In this document: positions 18,261-27,500 of the stretch, in pieces
Position numbering within the stretch: position 1 is the stretch's first letter
How the letters are laid out: every line of letters starts with the position of its first letter
Source: Frondihabitans sp. PAMC 28766
Lineage (GTDB): Bacteria > Actinomycetota > Actinomycetes > Actinomycetales > Microbacteriaceae
DNA: 64,000 nt
Reading direction: 5' to 3'
Assembly: GCF_001577365.1 (NCBI RefSeq)
Contig: NZ_CP014513.1
Span: 1,860,001-1,924,000 of the forward strand
Notes under the pieces: model-generated
The model's database searches: none
What the model was told of the DNA's origin: nothing
The model's input: only the letters and a program-made list of their open reading frames with translations
Translations under genes and position numbers: made by a program

Positions 18261-19736
18261 CTATTCGGACTGCGCGGGCTGCGACGTTCCCTCGCCGGCG
18301 GGGCGGCGACGGCGGTTGCGGCTGCGCTTGCGCGGGGCGCCCTCGGCCACGGGGGCCGCTTCGGTCGTGGCCGTCTTGTCGGCAGCGGGGGCGCTGGCGG
18401 CCGGGCGCGACGACGACGAGCCACCGCGGGTGCGACCGCGACCGGAGTCGGCCGACGAGCCACGGCCCGAGCCGCCGCGACCGGAGTCTCCACGACCCGA
18501 GTCGCCTCGGCTCGATGAGTCGCTCGACCGGGAGACGGGCTCGCGCGACGTCGGTTTGAGGCGGCCGCGGGTGCCCTGCTGGATGTCGAGGTCGGTGAAC
18601 AGGTGCGGGCTCGACGAGTAGGTCTCGACGGGCTCGGGGATGTTCATCTCGAGGCCGCGGTTGATGAGCGCCCACTTGTGCAGGTCGTCCCAGTCGACGA
18701 ACGTGACGGCGATGCCGGTCTTGCCCGCGCGACCGGTGCGGCCGGCGCGGTGCAGGTAGGTGTCGGGGTCGTCGGGCACCGTGTGGTTGATCACGTGGGT
18801 GACGTCGTTGACGTCGATGCCTCGGGCGGCGACGTCGGTGGCGATCAGGATGTCCTTCTTGCCGGCCTTGAAGGCGGCCATGGCGCGCTCGCGCTGCTCC
18901 TGGTTGAGGTCGCCGTGAACGGCGGCGGCGTTGAAGCCGCGGTCGTTCAGCTCTTCGACGAGCTTGGCGGCGGCACGCTTGGTGCGCGTGAAGATCACGG
19001 TCTTGCCGCGGCCCTCGGCCTGGAGGATGCGGGCGATGACCTCGTCTTTGTCGAGCGAGTGCGCGCGGTACACGACGTGCTTGATGTTGGCCTGCGTCAG
19101 CCCCTCGTCGGGGTCGGTGGCGCGGATGTGGATGGGCTTCGACATGAAGCGGCGGGCGAGGGCCACGATCGGCCCGGGCATCGTCGCCGAGAAGAGCATC
19201 GTGTGGCGCGTGGCCGGGGTCTGGGCGAAGATCTTCTCGATGTCGGCGAGGAAGCCGAGGTCGAGCATCTTGTCGGCCTCGTCGAGCACGACCTCGCTGA
19301 CGCTCTTGAGGTCGAGGAGGCGCTGGCCGGCGAGGTCGAGAAGGCGACCGGGCGTGCCGACGACGATCTGCGCGCCCGCCTTGAGCTGCTCGACCTGGCC
19401 CTCGTAGGCCTTGCCGCCGTAGATCGACACGACCGTCGTGCCGGGGCGGTTCGTCAGGGCGATCTCGAGGTCCTGCGTCACCTGGACGCACAGCTCGCGG
19501 GTGGGGACGACCACGAGCACCTTGACGCCGGGAGCCGGGTCGAGGCCGATGCGCTGGATGATCGGGAGGCCGAAGCCGAAGGTCTTGCCGGTGCCCGTCT
19601 TGGCCTGGCCGATGATGTCCTGGCCGGCGAGAGCGAGCGGGATGGTCTGGGTCTGGATGGGGAAGGGTTCGATGATCCCCTTCGCCGCCAGAGCGTCGAC
19701 GATGTCGTCGTCGATCGAGAGGTCTTTGAATGTCAA
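18261..19736 (-). CDS. DEAD-box ATP-dependent RNA helicase (RhlE/CsdA type)
   Basis: A 491-residue RNA helicase. The motifs run in order: Q motif 'EPFPIQTQTIP', motif I 'AKTGTGKT', Ia 'PTRELC', motif II 'VLDEADKMLDLG', III 'FSATMP', VI 'HRAGRTGRAG'. The last ~100 residues are low-complexity Ser/Gly/Arg repeats ending in a basic patch (RKRSRNRRRRP), an RNA-binding tail common in cold-shock and ribosome-assembly helicases. The likely start is TTG 19736 (LTFKDLS...), with AGGG 6 nt upstream and a TATATA -10 box near 19752-19757. Longer starts lack support. In M. tuberculosis rhlE (Rv3211) also neighbours the gene set seen downstream. Confidence 0.92.
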   Translation of the reverse strand: MTFKDLSIDDDIVDALAAKGIIEPFPIQTQTIPLALAGQDIIGQAKTGTGKTFGFGLPIIQRIGLDPAPGVKVLVVVPTRELCVQVTQDLEIALTNRPGTTVVSIYGGKAYEGQVEQLKAGAQIVVGTPGRLLDLAGQRLLDLKSVSEVVLDEADKMLDLGFLADIEKIFAQTPATRHTMLFSATMPGPIVALARRFMSKPIHIRATDPDEGLTQANIKHVVYRAHSLDKDEVIARILQAEGRGKTVIFTRTKRAAAKLVEELNDRGFNAAAVHGDLNQEQRERAMAAFKAGKKDILIATDVAARGIDVNDVTHVINHTVPDDPDTYLHRAGRTGRAGKTGIAVTFVDWDDLHKWALINRGLEMNIPEPVETYSSSPHLFTDLDIQQGTRGRLKPTSREPVSRSSDSSSRGDSGRGDSGRGGSGRGSSADSGRGRTRGGSSSSRPAASAPAADKTATTEAAPVAEGAPRKRSRNRRRRPAGEGTSQPAQSE

Positions 19737-19822
19737 GTGTGGCCCTGTCTCGTATATAGGGGTAAGCCCACAGTTTAGCCTGACGGGCTCTCGGGGCCGC
19801 CCGGTGCCCGGCGGTGACCCTC

Positions 19823-19828
19823 TAAGGT
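19823..19828 (+). promoter_or_regulatory. -10 element of a leaderless transcript (ferritin-like gene)
   Basis: TAAGGT ends 6 nt before GTG 19835. Confidence 0.45.
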
Positions 19829-19834
19829 GGTGCC

Positions 19835-20560
19835 GTGGTGTCATGGAAGAGCCTTCGGGCGAGACGGGCCAGGCCTGCGAACACGAGGCCGCGCGCCGCG
19901 TCGCGGCCCCGCGTCGTCAGCCGGGTCGAGCTCGGCGACTTCACTCCCGACCTCGACGTCTACCTCGGCCAGGCCGCCTACCTTCAGCTGGCGCTTTTCG
20001 AGTCGCTCGGCCGGGCGGCCCACATCGCACCCTCGACGCGCACCAAGACACTGACCGGCGCGGTCGCCACGTCGACGCTCGAGCGCCACAAGGGGCTTCT
20101 GACCGAGATCGAGCGCACCGGCGCCGATGTGCCCGAGACCATGCAGCCGCACCGGGCCGTGATCGACGACTTCCAGAGCCGGACGGGTGGGGGCGATTGG
20201 TACGAGAGCATCCTGGCGTCGTACGTGGCCGCGGGCCTCCTCAACGACGTGTTCTCACGCCTGGCCGCAGGATTGCCGTCGGATTCGCACGACCGCGTGG
20301 TCACCGCCCTCGAGACGGGCGCCTCCGACGACGAGAAGGCCATCGTGAGCGAGCTGTCGCTCGCGATCTCGGCCGACCCGAGGCTCGCGTCGCGCCTCGC
20401 GCTCTGGGGTCGTCGCCTCGTGGGCGACACGCTGCTGGTCGCTCGCGCCGCCATCTCGGCGTCGCACCAGTCGGCCGACGACGAGCGCCTCGAGCCCGTC
20501 TTCACCGAGCTGATCGCCGCTCACACCCGGCGGATGGACTCCCTCGGGCTGACGGCCTGA
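19835..20560 (+). CDS. Ferritin-like-fold protein (MiaE_2-like)
   Basis: A 241-residue mostly helical protein. After a basic N-terminal ~30 residues comes 'VELGDFTPDLDVYLGQAAYL', then 'ALFESLGRAAHIAPSTRTK' and 'LERHKGLLTEIERTG'. This pattern fits the actinobacterial ferritin-like family related to tRNA-(ms2io6A) hydroxylase (pfam MiaE_2). Glu and ExxH-type residues that could bind a di-iron centre are present (ERHKGLLTE), but enzyme activity is unproven. The GTG start follows a -10 hexamer by 6 nt. The stop codon lies inside an octamer repeat array. Its place beside the DEAD-box helicase and the DUF3107 gene is conserved in Actinobacteria. Confidence 0.7.
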   Translation: MVSWKSLRARRARPANTRPRAASRPRVVSRVELGDFTPDLDVYLGQAAYLQLALFESLGRAAHIAPSTRTKTLTGAVATSTLERHKGLLTEIERTGADVPETMQPHRAVIDDFQSRTGGGDWYESILASYVAAGLLNDVFSRLAAGLPSDSHDRVVTALETGASDDEKAIVSELSLAISADPRLASRLALWGRRLVGDTLLVARAAISASHQSADDERLEPVFTELIAAHTRRMDSLGLTA

Positions 20561-20611
20561 GAGGCTGACGGCCTGACAGACTGACAGCCTGACGGCCTGA
20601 CAGGCTGACAG
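20548..20611. repeat. Eight tandem copies of an 8-bp unit (nCTGAcrG)
   Basis: Eight consecutive octamers, each close to CCTGACAG or GCTGACGG, run from inside the last codons of the ferritin-like gene into the space before the convergent membrane-protein gene. Within it CAGCCTG (20586-20592) and CAGGCTG (20601-20607) can form a hairpin. Confidence 0.85.
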
Positions 20612-20637
20612 CTCGACGAGCCTCGGGCGGAGGCGGC

Positions 20638-20937
20638 TCAGGCCGCGCTGCCGCCCATCAGGCTCTCGAGCAGCACCCGATCGGCCTCGCGCCGACGGAC
20701 CGTGGTGATCCTGGTGATGCCGATCGCGGTCAGGGCGGCGACGACGAGGTCGATCACCCAGATCCAGCCGTCGGCCGGGGTCATGCCGACCCAGATCAGC
20801 ACCTCCCACATGACGATGGCCGCGCAGGTCGCGAAACCCGCCGCCCACAGCACCCCGCGGGTCTCTTGACCGGGCAGAGCGAAGTGGAAGATGAAGCCGA
20901 GGAGCGTGCCGCCGAGGGCCGCGAAGAGGAGTTCCAT
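20638..20937 (-). CDS. Small membrane protein of unknown function
   Basis: A 99-residue protein with three predicted membrane helices (about residues 2-20, 28-50 and 57-77), followed by a short basic/acidic cytoplasmic tail. I do not recognise a named family. It follows the DUF3107 gene with an 8-bp gap and is probably its operon partner. Confidence 0.65.
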   Translation of the reverse strand: MELLFAALGGTLLGFIFHFALPGQETRGVLWAAGFATCAAIVMWEVLIWVGMTPADGWIWVIDLVVAALTAIGITRITTVRRREADRVLLESLMGGSAA

Positions 20938-20945
20938 GGCGCCGT

Positions 20946-21170
20946 CTAGCTGACGAAGCCGACGCGGCCGCGCTCTTCGCTGCCGACCTCGACGTACGCG
21001 AGGCCCGCGGTCGGAACGAGGAAGACCTTGCCCTTGCTGTCTTTCAGCGTGAAGTAGGACTTCTTGCCGTCGAGGGCGTCGGCGACTACCTTCTCGACGT
21101 CGGACGGCGTCTCGGCCGACTCGAACGAGATCTCACGGGGGCTGTTGGCGATACCGATGCGAATGTCCAC
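20946..21170 (-). CDS. DUF3107 protein (TB9.4-like)
   Basis: A 74-residue protein starting 'MDIRIGIANSPREISFES' with a 'GLAYVEVGSEE' near the C-terminus. This is the pattern of the short actinobacterial DUF3107 family, of which M. tuberculosis Rv3208A (TB9.4) is a member. Function is unknown; the alternating pattern suggests an all-beta or alpha/beta fold. It is divergent from adnA, with a structured 75-bp inverted-repeat element between them. Confidence 0.85.
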   Translation of the reverse strand: MDIRIGIANSPREISFESAETPSDVEKVVADALDGKKSYFTLKDSKGKVFLVPTAGLAYVEVGSEERGRVGFVS

Positions 21171-21239
21171 GACTCGTACGATAACGGACTCGGGGCCGGG
21201 TCGCCCGACGCGTTCACTGTGGGCTTACCCAGGCGTCCT

Positions 21240-21314
21240 GTCGGCAATTCAGGCGTGGCGCCGGGTTCGCGCCCGAAACGGGTGTCTGACTGGCGCTCAG
21301 CCTGAATCGCCGAC
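21240..21314. repeat. Long imperfect inverted repeat upstream of adnA
   Basis: A 15-bp arm (21240-21254) matches the reverse complement of 21300-21314 at 14 of 15 positions. The 45-bp core contains a second short hairpin (CGGG/CCCG). It sits between the divergent DUF3107 and adnA genes. Confidence 0.6.
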
Positions 21315-21379
21315 GAGCGGGGACGAAGACGGAGACAGGCGCAGGCGCAGGATGCCACGATGATGTCGGTGCGAGCCGA

Positions 21380-21385
21380 TACGGT
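21380..21385 (+). promoter_or_regulatory. -10 element that decides the adnA start
   Basis: TACGGT ends 7 nt before ATG 21393, which favours this start over ATG 21360. Confidence 0.45.
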
Positions 21386-21392
21386 CGTGGGC

Positions 21393-24300
21393 ATGGTCGG
21401 TTCCGTCACCGCACCCGCGCTCGACGCGGGCCAGCGTGCTCTGCTCGCCCTCCCCGACGGCGAGTCGGCCGCCGTGATCGGTGCGCCGGGCTCGGGCAAG
21501 ACGACCGCGCTCGTCGCGTTCCTCGTCGATCGGCTGGGGCGAGAGGGCTGGGGCCCGGAGTCGGTGATGGCGCTGGCGCCGACGCGAGGGACGGCCACGC
21601 GTCTTCGCGACCTCCTGGCGAGGGCGGTCGACGTGCCGACGCCGGGCCCGCTCGCCCGCTCGGTGGCATCGCTCGCCTTCGACATCGTGGGCCATGCCGC
21701 CCGGCTCGCCTCGTCGCCTCCGCCCACCCTTTTGACCGGCGGCGAGCAGGACACCGTGATCCGCGAGCTGCTCGAGGGGCACCTGGCCGACGGGACGGGC
21801 CCCGCCTGGCCCGAAGAGCTGTCCCCGGCGGTGCGATCGCTGCGGGGCTTCCGCACCGAGCTGCGCGAGCTTCTGATGCGCGCGACCGAGCACGGAGTCG
21901 ACTCGCACGGGCTGCGGGCGCTCGGCGCTTCGACCGATCACCCCGAGTGGGTCGCCGCCGCCGACTTCGCCGACGAGTACCACCGCGTCGTCGACGGCCT
22001 GCAGGCGAACGCCCTCGACTCGGCCGAGCTCGTCGACTACGCCGTGGCCGCCCTCGACCGCGGCGAGACGCCGACGCTGCTGGAGGGTCTGCGGGTCGTG
22101 CTGGTCGACGACGCGCAGGAGGCGACGGAGTCGACCCTCTCGCTGCTGCGCGCCCTCGGTCGGCGCGGCGTCGCCGTCGTCGCGCTGGGCGACCCCGACC
22201 TGGCGACGAACGCCTTCCGCGGCGGTATGCCGGACGTTCTCGGCCGGCTGGCCCTGCGGCTCGACCTCGACGCGGTCGAGACGATCACCCTGCCGAGCGT
22301 CTACCGCCATGCCGCGGGCATCCGCTCGTTCGTCTCGAGCTCGACCGATCGCATCGGCGCGGCGGGCGCCGGTCGGCAGCACGCGGCCCAGGCGGTGACC
22401 CGAGACGACGACGAGGCCCCGGGTCGGCGCATCCCGCCGCTCTGGCGCATCGAGTCCGACTCGCCGGCGCACGAGATCTCAGCCGTCGCGCGCGCTCTGC
22501 GCGAGCATCACCTCTTCGGTGACGTGCCCTGGTCGCAGATGCTCGTGGTAGTGCGCAACGGCGCCCTCGTGCCGACCGTCGCCCGCTCGCTGCAGCTGGC
22601 CGAAGTGCCGACGCGCACGCCGGTCGCCGGGCGCGCCCTCCGCGAGGAGTTCGGCGCCCGGCACCTCCTGCTCGCGGCGTCGGTGGCCACCGGCCGTGAG
22701 GCTTTGACGCCCGAGGTCGCCTCCGAGCTCTTGGCCGGGCCCCTCGCCGGCTTCGACTCGCTGTCGCTGCGGCGCCTGCGGCTGGCGCTTCGTGCCGAAG
22801 AGCTGGGGGCTCGGGAGGACGGCGCCGAGACGGCCCGCTCGGCCGACGAGCTTCTGGTCGAAGCCCTCTCGGGGCCAGGCCGGTTCGCCACCATCGACTC
22901 GCGGTTCGCCGCGCGGGCAGGGCGTTTCGCCACGAGTCTCGATCGGGCGCGCCAGGCGGCCGCGAACGGCGAGAGCATCGAAGAGCTGCTCTGGGGGCTG
23001 TGGCAGCGCAGCGGTCTCGCCGACGAGTGGAGCGCGCGGTCGCGGGGCCACGGCATCCTGGCGGCCGAAGCCGACCGTCATCTCGACGGCGTGGTCGCCC
23101 TGTTCACGTCGGCCAAGCGGTTCGTCGAGCGCAGCCCCGAGGCTCCGCCGATCGTCTTCCTCGACGCCATGCTCGACGCCGACGTGCCCGAAGACACCCT
23201 GTCGCCGCAGGCGCTCGCCGAGTCAGTGCTGGTCTGCACGCCCTCGGCCGCTATCGGGCTCGAGGTCGACGTGGTGGTCGTGGCCCGGCTGCAGGACGGC
23301 ATCTGGCCGAACCTCCGCATCCGCGGCGGACTGCTATCGCCTGACGCTCTGGTCGAGGCCGCGACGGGCGAGGCCCGGCAGGCCGTCAGCGCCGTCGACC
23401 GCAGGCGAGCCGTGCTGTCGGACGAGCTGCGCATGTTCGCGCTGGCGACCTCGAGGGCGTCGCGCCAGGTGATCCTGTCGTCGACGTCGAGCGACGACGA
23501 GACGCCCTCGATGTTCCTCCGGCTCGTGCCGTCGAGCGTGCCGACCGCCGACGTGCGCCCGCCCCTCTCGCTGCGCGGGCTCGTCGGGCACCTGCGGCAC
23601 GTCCAGCTCACCGGGCGCAGCGGCGACGCCGGCGACGCCGGGCACGCGCTCGCCCGGCTCGCGGCCGAAGGGGTCGCCGGGGCGTCGCCCGACGAGTGGT
23701 ACGGCCTGCGCGACCAGACGACGACCGAGCCGCTCGTCGACCTCACCGACCCCGAGGCCCGCGTGCCCGTGTCGCCGTCGCAGATCGGCTCGTTCGAGGA
23801 GTGCCCGCTGCACTGGTTCATCGACCGCTTCGGCGGGTCGACGCCGTCGAGCGCCATGGGCCTCGGCACCGTCGTGCACGACGTGATGGAGCACGCGGTC
23901 GACATCGACGTCGATTCGCTCTGGCAGGCCGTCGAGGCGCGGTGGGGCGAGCTCGAGTTCGAGTCGGCGTGGCAGTCGGAGGCCGAGAAGCGCCGGGCGC
24001 GGGTCATGACCGAGGGGCTCGCGGGCTACCTGCGCGACTTCGTCACGGGCCACGGTGAGCTGCTCGGCGCGGAGTCGGCCTTCGCCCTCGACGTGGGGCA
24101 GGCCGTGCTGCGCGGCACGGTCGACCGCGTCGAGCAGCAGACGGACGGCTCGGTGGTGATCGTCGACCTCAAGACCGGCCGCAGCATCCCGACGGTCGCC
24201 GAGGCCGAGACCAACCCGCAGCTGGGCAGCTATCAGCTCGCCCTCGCGGAGGGTGCGCTCGAGGCGGCGGACGCTTCGTCGCGGCGCGGCGGGGCGAAGC

Positions 24301-24515
24301 TGCTCTTCGTCTCGAAGGGCGTGCGCGGCAAGGCGTACTCCGAGCGCAGCCAGGGCGCCTTCGACGACGAGGGGCTCGAGGCCTTCCGGCAGCGGGTGCT
24401 GACGGACGCCGAGGGGATGGCCACGCAGGTGTTCGAGGCCCGCGTCGATGAGCACTGCTCGGGGCGCTTCGGCGGATCCTGCCGCATCCACGTCGTGGGG
24501 GAGGTGACGCAGTGA
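21393..24515 (+). CDS. adnA: Helicase-nuclease subunit AdnA-like
   Basis: A 1040-residue UvrD-like protein with an N-terminal SF1 ATPase and a C-terminal PD-(D/E)XK (RecB-type) nuclease. Walker A is 'GAPGSGKT' (30-37). Motif II reads 'LVDDAQEA' instead of the usual DEYQ-type box. The nuclease motif is 'VVIVDLKTG' with D925 and K927, then 'QLGSYQLALAEG'. With AdnB it forms the actinobacterial AdnAB motor-nuclease that resects DNA double-strand breaks. Three cysteines (in 'EECPLHWF' and two near the C-terminus, 'HCSGRFGGSC') recall, but do not complete, the AddB-type Fe-S site. ATG 21393 is preferred; ATG 21360 would add 11 residues. It overlaps adnB by 4 bp. Confidence 0.88.
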   Translation: MVGSVTAPALDAGQRALLALPDGESAAVIGAPGSGKTTALVAFLVDRLGREGWGPESVMALAPTRGTATRLRDLLARAVDVPTPGPLARSVASLAFDIVGHAARLASSPPPTLLTGGEQDTVIRELLEGHLADGTGPAWPEELSPAVRSLRGFRTELRELLMRATEHGVDSHGLRALGASTDHPEWVAAADFADEYHRVVDGLQANALDSAELVDYAVAALDRGETPTLLEGLRVVLVDDAQEATESTLSLLRALGRRGVAVVALGDPDLATNAFRGGMPDVLGRLALRLDLDAVETITLPSVYRHAAGIRSFVSSSTDRIGAAGAGRQHAAQAVTRDDDEAPGRRIPPLWRIESDSPAHEISAVARALREHHLFGDVPWSQMLVVVRNGALVPTVARSLQLAEVPTRTPVAGRALREEFGARHLLLAASVATGREALTPEVASELLAGPLAGFDSLSLRRLRLALRAEELGAREDGAETARSADELLVEALSGPGRFATIDSRFAARAGRFATSLDRARQAAANGESIEELLWGLWQRSGLADEWSARSRGHGILAAEADRHLDGVVALFTSAKRFVERSPEAPPIVFLDAMLDADVPEDTLSPQALAESVLVCTPSAAIGLEVDVVVVARLQDGIWPNLRIRGGLLSPDALVEAATGEARQAVSAVDRRRAVLSDELRMFALATSRASRQVILSSTSSDDETPSMFLRLVPSSVPTADVRPPLSLRGLVGHLRHVQLTGRSGDAGDAGHALARLAAEGVAGASPDEWYGLRDQTTTEPLVDLTDPEARVPVSPSQIGSFEECPLHWFIDRFGGSTPSSAMGLGTVVHDVMEHAVDIDVDSLWQAVEARWGELEFESAWQSEAEKRRARVMTEGLAGYLRDFVTGHGELLGAESAFALDVGQAVLRGTVDRVEQQTDGSVVIVDLKTGRSIPTVAEAETNPQLGSYQLALAEGALEAADASSRRGGAKLLFVSKGVRGKAYSERSQGAFDDEGLEAFRQRVLTDAEGMATQVFEARVDEHCSGRFGGSCRIHVVGEVTQ

Positions 24516-27500
24516 GGACCGCCCTGGAGATCGCCGACCGGCTCGGGCTGCCGCGCCCCACCGACGAACAGCAGCGCGTCATCGAGGCGCCGCTCGAGCC
24601 CGCGCTCGTCGTCGCCGGCGCCGGCAGCGGAAAGACCGAGACGATGGCGAGCCGAGTCGTGTGGCTCTTGGCCAACGGGCTCGTGACGGTGCCGCAGGTG
24701 CTCGGCCTCACTTTCACCCGCAAGGCCGCCGGCGAGCTCGCCGAGCGCATCCGGGGTCGCATCGAACGGCTCGCCGAGGCCGAGCTGCTCGAGGGCGGTG
24801 TCGACCCGTTCGACGCGCCCACCGTGTCGACCTACAACGCCTTCGCGAACACGATCTTCCGTGACAACGCCCTCCTGGTCGGGCGCGAGAGCGAGTCGCA
24901 GGTGCTCAGCGAGGCGTCCGCCTGGCAGCTGGCCCGCTCGCTGGTCGTGTCGAGCGACGACTCGCGGCTGGCGACTCTCGGCCGCTCGGTCGACTCGCTC
25001 ACCGAGACGGTCGTCGCGCTCAGTCACGCGCTGGGCGAGAACGTCGCCGAGGCGCCCGCAGTCTCGCGCATGGCCGACAGATTCGTCGACCTCGCTTCAC
25101 TGCCGTCATCGAAGGGCTCGTCGTACAAGACGCTCACCGACGCGACCGAGGCGCTGGCCGGGCTGCCCCCGATGCTCGACCTCGCCGAGCTCTTCGCTGC
25201 CGAGAAGGCGCGGCGCGGGTTCGTCGAGTTCTCCGACCAGGTCGCCCTCGCGCTGCAGGTGTGCGAGACGTCGCCCGGTGTCGTCGACGAGCACCGCGAG
25301 AGATTCCGGGTGATCCTGTTGGACGAATACCAGGACACCTCGGTGGTTCAGACGCGCCTGCTCGCGCGGCTCTTCCGTGGCACGGGCGTGATGGCCGTCG
25401 GCGACCCGCACCAGTCGATCTACGGATTCCGCGGGGCGAGCGCGGCGAACCTCGGCCGATTCCCGCTCGACTTCGGCGACGGCGCCGCCGCCACCTTCAC
25501 CCTGTCGACGAGCTGGCGCAACCCGACGAGCGTGCTCGACGCGGCCAACGTGGTCGTCGACGAGCTGTCGCGAGCCTCGGCCGTGCCGGTGGGGCGGCTG
25601 ACTGCGCGGCCCGACGCAGGTGCCGGGTCGGTCGAGGCGCTGTACGCCGAGACGGTCGACGACGAGGCCGACGGTGTCGCCCGGTGGTTCCGCCAGAGGC
25701 TTCGCCCGGGGCAGGGCGACGACGAACTCCCCACGGCGGCGCTCCTCTTCCGCTCGAAAGCGACGATGCCGGTCTTCGTCGAGGCCCTGAAGCGCCATGG
25801 CGTGAAGCACCACGTGCTCGGCGTCAGCGGGCTCCTGCAGCGGCCCGAGATCGTCGACCTCGTCAGCTGCCTGCGGGTGCTGCACGACCCCGCAGCCGGC
25901 TCCGAGCTGATCCGTCTGATGGCGGGGGCCCGCTGGCGCATCGGAATCCACGACATCGCGGTGCTTCGGCAGGTCTCGTCGTGGCTCTTCACCCACGACC
26001 ACGCGCAGCAGCGCCTCGAGCAGGATGTCGCCGATCGCCTCCGCGCATCGGTCGCCCCGGGCGAGCACGGCTCGATCGTCGACGCCCTCGATTTCGTCGG
26101 CACGGCGCCGCCCGCCCACCACCAGCTGGCAGGATTCAGCGCCGAGGGTCTCGATCGCCTCCGCGCGCTCGCCCGTCAGCTCGCGTTCCTCCGCAATCGC
26201 ACCGGTCTCGACTTGGTCGACCTGGTCGCGCTCGTGCAGCAGGAGATGCTGCTCGACATCGAGGTGGCCGCGGCCGCGGGCAGTCTGCGCGGCAACGCGT
26301 ACCTCCAGGCGTTCGACGACGAGCTCGCGGGCTACGTCGCCACCGACGACACCGCGAGCCTCGCCGGTTTTCTGTCGTGGCTGTCGGCCGCCGAGCGGCG
26401 CGACGACATGGGCCCCCGCTCGGACGAGAGCGAGAAGGGCACCGTGCAGCTGCTGACGGTGCACGGCTCGAAGGGCCTCGAGTGGGATCTCGTGGCGGTG
26501 CCGCGGCTCGTCGAGGGCGAGCTGCCCGGCACCTCGCGCGAGGGCAAGGGCTGGCTGACCTTCGGCAAGCTGCCCTTCGAGTTCCGCGGCGACGCGAACG
26601 AGCTGCCGGTGTTCGGCTGGCGCGACTTCGACGACCAGAAGGAGTTCCACGACGCCCTCGCCGTCTTCGAAGACGAGCTGCGCGAGCGGCACCTGGCCGA
26701 AGAGCGTCGGCTCGCCTACGTCGCGCTGACGCGGGCGAAAAGGGAGCTGCTGCTGACGGGATCGTTCTGGGCGACGCAGACGAGGCCGCGAGGGGCGAGT
26801 CGGTACCTGACCGAGCTGGTGAGCGCCGGCATCCTGCCCCCGGAGGCCCTGCCCGAAGCACCCGAGAACGACGACAACCCCCTGACGGCGTCGCACGAGT
26901 CACCGCTCTGGCCGTTCGACCCGCTCGGGGCGCGACGGGAGGCCGTCGAGGGCGCGGCCGCGCAGGTGCGCCTCGCGATCGAGCGAGGCGACGCGTCAGG
27001 GGGCCGGTGGGCGCGCGACATCGAGCTGCTGGTGCGCGAGCGGGCGGCGTCCCGTGAGCCCGAGACGACCACGCTGCCGCAGCGGATCCCCGCGTCGCGC
27101 TTCAAAGACTATGTCGACGACCCTGCCGCGGTCGCGGCGTCTCTCCGGCGGCCGCTGCCCGAGCGGCCCTACCGCGCGACCCGCCTCGGCACGCTCTTCC
27201 ACGCCTGGGTCGAAGAGCGCTTCCGCCCCACGGGCCGCGGCGAGGTGCTCGACGCCGAGAGCTTCGACCTCGAAGGCGACGACGAGCGCGACCCTTTCGG
27301 CGTGGTGCCCGGCGCCCCGGTCGACCCCGACGACGCGCGCCGATTGGCCGAGCTGCAGGCGACCTTCGAGCGCTCGGAGTGGGCGGCCCTCGAAGCGGTC
27401 GATGTCGAGCTCGAGATCCACCTGCCGCTGGGTGCTCGCACCGTCATCTGCAAGATCGACGCGGTGTTCGAGCGCGACGGGCGCTACCAGGTGGTCGACT

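Noticed and set aside
19736..19844. N-terminal extension of the DEAD-box helicase
   Set aside because: The extra residues would be encoded across the likely promoter (TATATA) and resemble no helicase N-terminus.
20548..20611. CRISPR array
   Set aside because: The repeats are contiguous octamers without spacers, and no cas genes are present.
21360..21392. Longer adnA start at ATG 21360
   Set aside because: A -10 hexamer at 21380-21385 would fall inside the coding region, and 21393 fits the leaderless pattern.
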